Assembly (NCBI RefSeq): GCF_001183985.1
Contig: NZ_LFZW01000001.1
Location: 2,693,636 to 2,757,635, forward strand
DNA length: 64,000 bases
DNA from: Peribacillus loiseleuriae
Lineage (GTDB): Bacteria; Bacillota; Bacilli; Bacillales; DSM-1321
Reading direction: 5' to 3'
The position numbers were made by a program, and so were the translations under genes. Shown piece by piece: positions 60,292-64,000 of the stretch (the first letter of the stretch is position 1; each line of letters begins with the position of its first letter). Under the pieces are notes generated by a model that was not told the origin of the DNA, ran no database searches, and saw only the letters and a program-made list of their open reading frames with translations.

Positions 60292-61512
60292 TTACTCAAA
60301 CCATGGAACATCGATTAATGTATTGCCAATCCACTCACGTAAAATTTCATTTGTAGGTCCCATTAATGCACCAGCGCGACCATCACGTAAATATTTTTCT
60401 ACTTGACCTGTCAAATAGCCTCTTCCTCCTGAAACTTGTAGCGCTTGGTTCGTTACTTGAATAACGATATCAGCTGCATGAGTTTTTAATTGCCAAATTG
60501 GGAAGAGGCATTCTCCTAGTGGCGTCCCATTTGCAATAGCTTTGTCCAGTCCTTCAGCTGTTCGATACAGCATACTTCTTGCACTGTCCACCATAATTTG
60601 AGCTTTCGCCAATTCATGACGGATGACTTGATAACTAGCTACTGATTTTCCAGTATCAGCATGAACCTTTTTCTTCGCACCATTAATCGCTGCATTAAGA
60701 GCACCTTGTGCAATTCCAGTCCAACAAGCAGCTGTTCCTAATAAAAACAGTGGATCGATTGTATTATCATTGTGATAATTCATCCCGCCTTCACTGCCGA
60801 GACGGTTTTCAGCTGGGACATATACATCTCTAAATTTCATTGGTCCACTAGAATTTCCGCGAAGTCCCATTGCAGAGAATGGAAATTGCGTGATCCCCTC
60901 TTGCCCATTTTCTACAAGTAAGAACATTAATTTATCAGATTCTGTACTTTCTGGATACGTTGTCGCCACGACATACCAATCAGCTTCTCCAGCACTTGTA
61001 ACAAATGATTTATCTGCATTCAATGAGTAGCCATTTCCGAGACGCGGGGCTTCACTAACTACATTCCAAAAGTGACTTCCAGTTGCTGGTTCACTAAAAG
61101 CTAATCCGCCGATTTTTCCTCGAAGAACATCAGGGATAAAACGCTGACGCTGCTCTTCGGTACCAGCTGAAAATAGTGTTTGAACAGCAGCTGTATGCAT
61201 AACCCAACACATCGTTGAAGATGCACAATATTGAGCAAAACTTTCAGATAATACGGCAAAACCAGTAAGTCCAGCTCCAAGTCCGCCATACTCTTTTGGT
61301 AGGGTAACAGCGCCAAATCCTGCTTCAGCAATTTTACTTATACTTTCACGAGGATAGAGGCTTTCCTGATCAGAAATTGCAGCTCTTTCTAGCAATTCAC
61401 TTTTTCCAAGCGCGTGTGCTTTTGCTTGTAATTCTTCATAACCTGGAGGGCATGTCCACCAGCTTGGAATTTGCATAATACCTTCATTTAATACTGTGTT
61501 TGAAACTGACAT
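60292..61512 (-). CDS. Acyl-CoA-dehydrogenase-fold flavoprotein, probable monooxygenase
   Basis: A 406-residue protein with the three-part fold: N-terminal helices (ISKIAEAGFGAVTLPKEYGG), middle beta domain (GGLAFSEPATGSHFWNVVSE and KSFVTSAGEADWYVVATTYP), C-terminal helices (QVSGGRGYLTGQVEKYLRDG, GPTNEILREWIGNTL). In true acyl-CoA dehydrogenases the C-terminal region carries a catalytic glutamate and the genes stand beside CoA ligases or thiolases; here there are none, but a flavin reductase is close by. That points to a two-component hydroxylase such as isobutylamine N-hydroxylase or DszC-type enzymes. Likely substrates are an amine or organosulfur compound; not determined. Confidence 0.8.
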   Translation of the reverse strand: MSVSNTVLNEGIMQIPSWWTCPPGYEELQAKAHALGKSELLERAAISDQESLYPRESISKIAEAGFGAVTLPKEYGGLGAGLTGFAVLSESFAQYCASSTMCWVMHTAAVQTLFSAGTEEQRQRFIPDVLRGKIGGLAFSEPATGSHFWNVVSEAPRLGNGYSLNADKSFVTSAGEADWYVVATTYPESTESDKLMFLLVENGQEGITQFPFSAMGLRGNSSGPMKFRDVYVPAENRLGSEGGMNYHNDNTIDPLFLLGTAACWTGIAQGALNAAINGAKKKVHADTGKSVASYQVIRHELAKAQIMVDSARSMLYRTAEGLDKAIANGTPLGECLFPIWQLKTHAADIVIQVTNQALQVSGGRGYLTGQVEKYLRDGRAGALMGPTNEILREWIGNTLIDVPWFE

Positions 61513-61601
61513 AATCCTTCACTCCTCAGTAATTTTTATTGGAATTAATTGAATAGCCATATGAATTCGTAGTGAATTAATTACTATTGATATAGACTCA
61601 T

Positions 61602-62369
61602 TTATATTACTTTGTCTTTCGAAATCTCATCTTCCATTTCAAGCATTTTAAAATAGCTTCGGGTAGTGGGACCCGGTTCAGTATTTTGAGTAAGCATGTT
61701 CAAAGCATTAGATACTTCGATGCGGCGATATGTTTCAGTTACACGCCCATTCGTTTTAAGAGAGTTCCGTCTTTCTAGTAATAGAGCCCTATCTTCAATC
61801 GAAAGGTCTTCTGAAATTTTGATAGTGTCAAGTACATTTTTTTCTGCAGCTTCACAACTGGTAATCTGGACATCGCTATTTTCAACACGACCTGTCGGAG
61901 AATAAGCCAATGCGCTAACAATTCGATGTTTTGCACTATTTAATGTTTCTCTTAAAAAAATAGGTTGGATAGGCGTAATGTCTTCCACGAGCAACCGTGT
62001 AATGCCGCGATCATTAATCGCTTCTAAAATTTGTTCAGGGTCATCCTCAACGACAATCTCTTTATGCGGCGGCCAAATATCCATCCAATAATGGGTCATA
62101 TGCTGCTTTCCTATATGGAAGATAAAAAACTCGGGATAAATAAACTGTTGTCCAGGTTCTACACCAAGATTAGGTCGGAAAAAATCATAAAATCTTGTAA
62201 GTGCCGACATTAGTAAACTACTCGCACCAGTTCCGCCACCTGTTTCTCTTACGACCACTCCAACGCGGTCATATTCATTGAAATTCGGGAAAATATCTTC
62301 TAACAGTACTTTCTTCCCTTCTAATTCAAAGTCAAAGTCCTGATAGTTCATGGCATTGACTGTATGCAT
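61602..62369 (-). CDS. 255-residue protein of unknown family in the flavin cluster
   Basis: I do not recognise this family. RVGVVVRETGGGTGASSLLM (about 36-55) looks like a nucleotide or phosphate loop, though it lacks a P-loop lysine. EFFIFHIGKQHMTHYWMDIW and ITRLLVEDITPIQPIFLRET are rich in aromatic and acidic residues. A later Cys (SCEAAEKN) and a long charged helical tail follow. No signal peptide or membrane span, so cytoplasmic. GGGGGGA lies 7 nt before the ATG. It sits between the cupins and the flavoprotein with small gaps, so it is co-transcribed and probably an enzyme of the same pathway. Confidence 0.7.
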   Translation of the reverse strand: MHTVNAMNYQDFDFELEGKKVLLEDIFPNFNEYDRVGVVVRETGGGTGASSLLMSALTRFYDFFRPNLGVEPGQQFIYPEFFIFHIGKQHMTHYWMDIWPPHKEIVVEDDPEQILEAINDRGITRLLVEDITPIQPIFLRETLNSAKHRIVSALAYSPTGRVENSDVQITSCEAAEKNVLDTIKISEDLSIEDRALLLERRNSLKTNGRVTETYRRIEVSNALNMLTQNTEPGPTTRSYFKMLEMEDEISKDKVI

Positions 62370-62466
62370 TTTTGAATCCCCCCTTTTTTTCTTTTACGGA
62401 AATTAGAATATTTAAACGTTATTCAGTTGGGGTCATACTGTTTTTTATTTGTACGTTCAACCAAGT

Positions 62467-62880
62467 TTACAAAAATGATGGTTCAGGTATGCGATGGGCT
62501 GTATAGAAAGCTTCTCCATCACTCTCAGCATCAAAAATCACCGGTACATTAGGCGTGAAGATGACGACATCCCCTGCTTTTGCTATATATTTTTTCCCTT
62601 CTATATCTCGTAATATAAATTGACCTTTGATGACGAATTTCACTTCTAAAAACTCATAGACAAATTCAAATTCTTCACCTGGTTGCATATCGAAGTATCC
62701 CATTGTAATGGCATTTTCTTTTGATGTAACAGGAACATCAATGATTTGACTTTTTAATGCTGGAATTCCTAGCAGACCATTCAATTCTTTCTTTTGATAA
62801 GTACCTGCTTTAATAATTTGGATACCAGGTGCTTTGCTCAAATAATCATAGTTTGTTGCTTCTGTTGTTGGTTGGCTCAT
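62467..62880 (-). CDS. EutQ-like cupin (paralogue 1)
   Basis: A 137-residue single cupin: GIQIIKAGTYQKKELNGLLG, then the barrel MQPGEEFEFVYEFLEVKFVI, GQFILRDIEGKKYIAKAGDV, and the end DGEAFYTAHRIPEPSFL. The first cupin motif has Glu-rich (EFEFVYE) rather than His-rich metal ligands, as in EutQ-type cupins. It is about as similar to its neighbour as two tandem duplicates. TAGGAGTG before the ATG. It may act as an isomerase, cyclase or small-molecule binder in the pathway. Confidence 0.82.
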   Translation of the reverse strand: MSQPTTEATNYDYLSKAPGIQIIKAGTYQKKELNGLLGIPALKSQIIDVPVTSKENAITMGYFDMQPGEEFEFVYEFLEVKFVIKGQFILRDIEGKKYIAKAGDVVIFTPNVPVIFDAESDGEAFYTAHRIPEPSFL

Positions 62881-62989
62881 GTTTACCCACTCCTATCAGT
62901 TTTGTTTTATCAATTATTATTTTTATTCAAATAATATAGTTTGTTAACATTTTTTGATTTCGAATTCTACTACTCTCTATTTTTATATG

Positions 62990-63403
62990 TTACAAAAACG
63001 AAGGTTCAGGCAGACGATGCGCGGTATAAAAAGCGTCTCCGTCGCTTTCACCGTCAAATATAACGGTTGTAGTTGGGCTGAAAACGAATACATCTCCTTC
63101 TTCAGCGATATACTTATTCCCTTGCTCGTCACGAACAATTATTTTCCCTCTAAAGACGATTTTTATTTCTAAAAACGTGTAAGTAAATTCGAAATCTTCT
63201 GAATTTTGCATAGAGAAGTAACCCATTTGTAAACCATGCTTATCTGTGCAAACTGGAACATCAATAATTTGGCTCTCAAGATTTGGAATACCAAGAATAC
63301 TATTTAATTCCTTCTTTTTATATGTCCCAGCTTTTATGACCTTCACACCTGGTTTATCATTTAAATACGTTAATTCATCTAACCATGTAGTTTCTGTACT
63401 CAT
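62990..63403 (-). CDS. EutQ-like cupin (paralogue 2)
   Basis: A 137-residue cupin with the same length and frame of motifs as paralogue 1: GVKVIKAGTYKKKELNSILG, MQNSEDFEFTYTFLEIKIVF, RDEQGNKYIAEEGDVFVFSP, and an end that differs by only one or two residues (DGDAFYTAHRLPEPSFL). The pair differs mainly at the N-terminus and around the substrate pocket, so a heterodimer or two related reactions are possible. TGGAGGA ribosome site. Located directly downstream of the RibF-like gene. Confidence 0.82.
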   Translation of the reverse strand: MSTETTWLDELTYLNDKPGVKVIKAGTYKKKELNSILGIPNLESQIIDVPVCTDKHGLQMGYFSMQNSEDFEFTYTFLEIKIVFRGKIIVRDEQGNKYIAEEGDVFVFSPTTTVIFDGESDGDAFYTAHRLPEPSFL

Positions 63404-63434
63404 TTTTGTTCCTCCATTATTTTTATATTTTTTT

Positions 63435-64000
63435 TTATAATAGTCCGGAAGTAAAAACCGGTTTATTCATCATGTTATATTTAGGGTGTTGCTCCAATAT
63501 CGTGAACAATCCAGAAGACAAACGATTTATCCAGCTTATATGAATCTCTTCTTGGTTTTCTAATAATCGCATGCTGTGAGCAGGAAAAATTATTTTAGCA
63601 GCATCTTGTGTGACTAATACGACTTGGTCGTATGTTTCATCCCCTTTTAAAACAGATACTTCATATACTCCAGGGGGAGGAAGTAGATAATAAGGGCTCG
63701 GTACTACTGCAACACTTGTATTATTTGAAAAAACCTTCCCTTTGATCTGATAATGTTCGCCTAAGTAACGATGAATGATGTCCATTTTTCCGGTAGAAAT
63801 TAAATTTCTTATTAGAGTAGAGCTTATTTTTTCGCCTTCAATCTCCACTTTCTTTACTTTTATTCCTTCAATGACGTGGTTAGAGTCCTCTTTTATTCGA
63901 TCCATATTCCCTTCTCCAAATTGACCATAAGTAAAGTCAAATCCTGCAACCGCATACTTTACTCCAAAATCAAGGAGATATTTTTGTACGAATTGCTCTG
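63435..64000 (-). CDS. ribF-like: RibF-like FAD synthetase/riboflavin kinase (runs off the window)
   Basis: The frame is open to the right edge, so the gene begins beyond 64000. Near the edge it reads KYAVAGFDFTYGQFGEGNMD, the nucleotidyl-transferase loop of RibF, followed by EGEKISSTLIRNLISTGKMD, the ISSTxIR motif of the same domain. The C-terminal part (LGEHYQIKGKVFSNNTSVAV) starts like a riboflavin kinase domain but lacks its usual GxxxPT and catalytic motifs. It may adenylate FMN only, or modify flavin differently. An internal ATG at 63905 is not the true start. A second RibF beside flavoenzymes suggests a dedicated flavin supply. Confidence 0.75.
   Translation of the reverse strand, partial: EQFVQKYLLDFGVKYAVAGFDFTYGQFGEGNMDRIKEDSNHVIEGIKVKKVEIEGEKISSTLIRNLISTGKMDIIHRYLGEHYQIKGKVFSNNTSVAVVPSPYYLLPPPGVYEVSVLKGDETYDQVVLVTQDAAKIIFPAHSMRLLENQEEIHISWINRLSSGLFTILEQHPKYNMMNKPVFTSGLL

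Noticed and set aside
57876..63905. Fatty-acid beta-oxidation cluster
   Set aside because: Only the acyl-CoA-dehydrogenase fold fits; no CoA ligase, hydratase, thiolase or electron-transfer flavoprotein is present, while a flavin reductase is.

Overview
The window looks like an accessory-rich part of a low-GC Gram-positive genome, most likely a member of the Bacillaceae. The pointers are an AT-rich background, strong AGGAGG-type ribosome sites with many TTG/GTG starts, an HU protein of the HBsu type, a CodY-like box, a SAM-I riboswitch before a sulfonate transporter, a ZTP-type riboswitch before serA, YmaF, MepB and a GC-rich 130-bp structured repeat of a kind I recall from Bacillaceae. I cannot name the species. 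No rRNA, tRNA or CRISPR array was seen.

Layout. 1-13.7 kb is a mobile-element zone: two copies of a group II intron whose reverse-transcriptase gene is gone, an IS110 transposase, HU, unrecognised small proteins, an EVE/PUA-like plus HNH nuclease, a serine resolvase with a readable three-subsite res locus, decayed plasmid/transposon genes and an IS66 remnant joined to a broken HAD gene. 14.0-20.1 kb is a hexitol-type PTS operon (EIICB, EIIA, mannitol-1-phosphate dehydrogenase-like, 6-phospho-3-hexuloisomerase-like, ribulose/allulose-phosphate epimerase-like) with a divergent DeoR regulator, an orphan HPr and a truncated ptsI. 20.2-23.2 kb has two paralogous cytosine-deaminase-like amidohydrolases behind a broken purine-type deaminase. 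23.5-36.8 kb mixes regulators and efflux pumps (PadR, CE6-type esterase, Rrf2, TetR/MATE, MarR/MFS), BrnQ, MepB and many pseudogenes. 37.5-43.2 kb has an Idh/MocA oxidoreductase, an IclR regulator and a MarR-dioxygenase-luciferase-like-FMN reductase operon. 44-57 kb holds YmaF, DUF445, serA, ssuABC, YeiL, a YjjG-type phosphatase and broken genes.

57.4-64 kb, all on the minus strand, is the most interesting block: a RibF-like flavin nucleotide enzyme (running off the window), two EutQ-like cupins, a 255-residue protein I cannot place, an acyl-CoA-dehydrogenase-fold flavoprotein, an FMN reductase, a DMT permease, a small winged-helix-like protein and a 39-residue membrane peptide. Together they look like a self-contained two-component flavin monooxygenase pathway with its own flavin supply and transporter, which I do not recognise as a described system.

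Several short repeat families are scattered through the intergenic DNA. The clearest is an approximately 33-bp hairpin (11-nt arms around a conserved CCCGTT-containing loop) found at seven places plus a half copy that abuts one of the group II introns. An AT-rich element often accompanies it. Many genes in the window are damaged: at least fifteen pseudogenes or fragments are recorded below.
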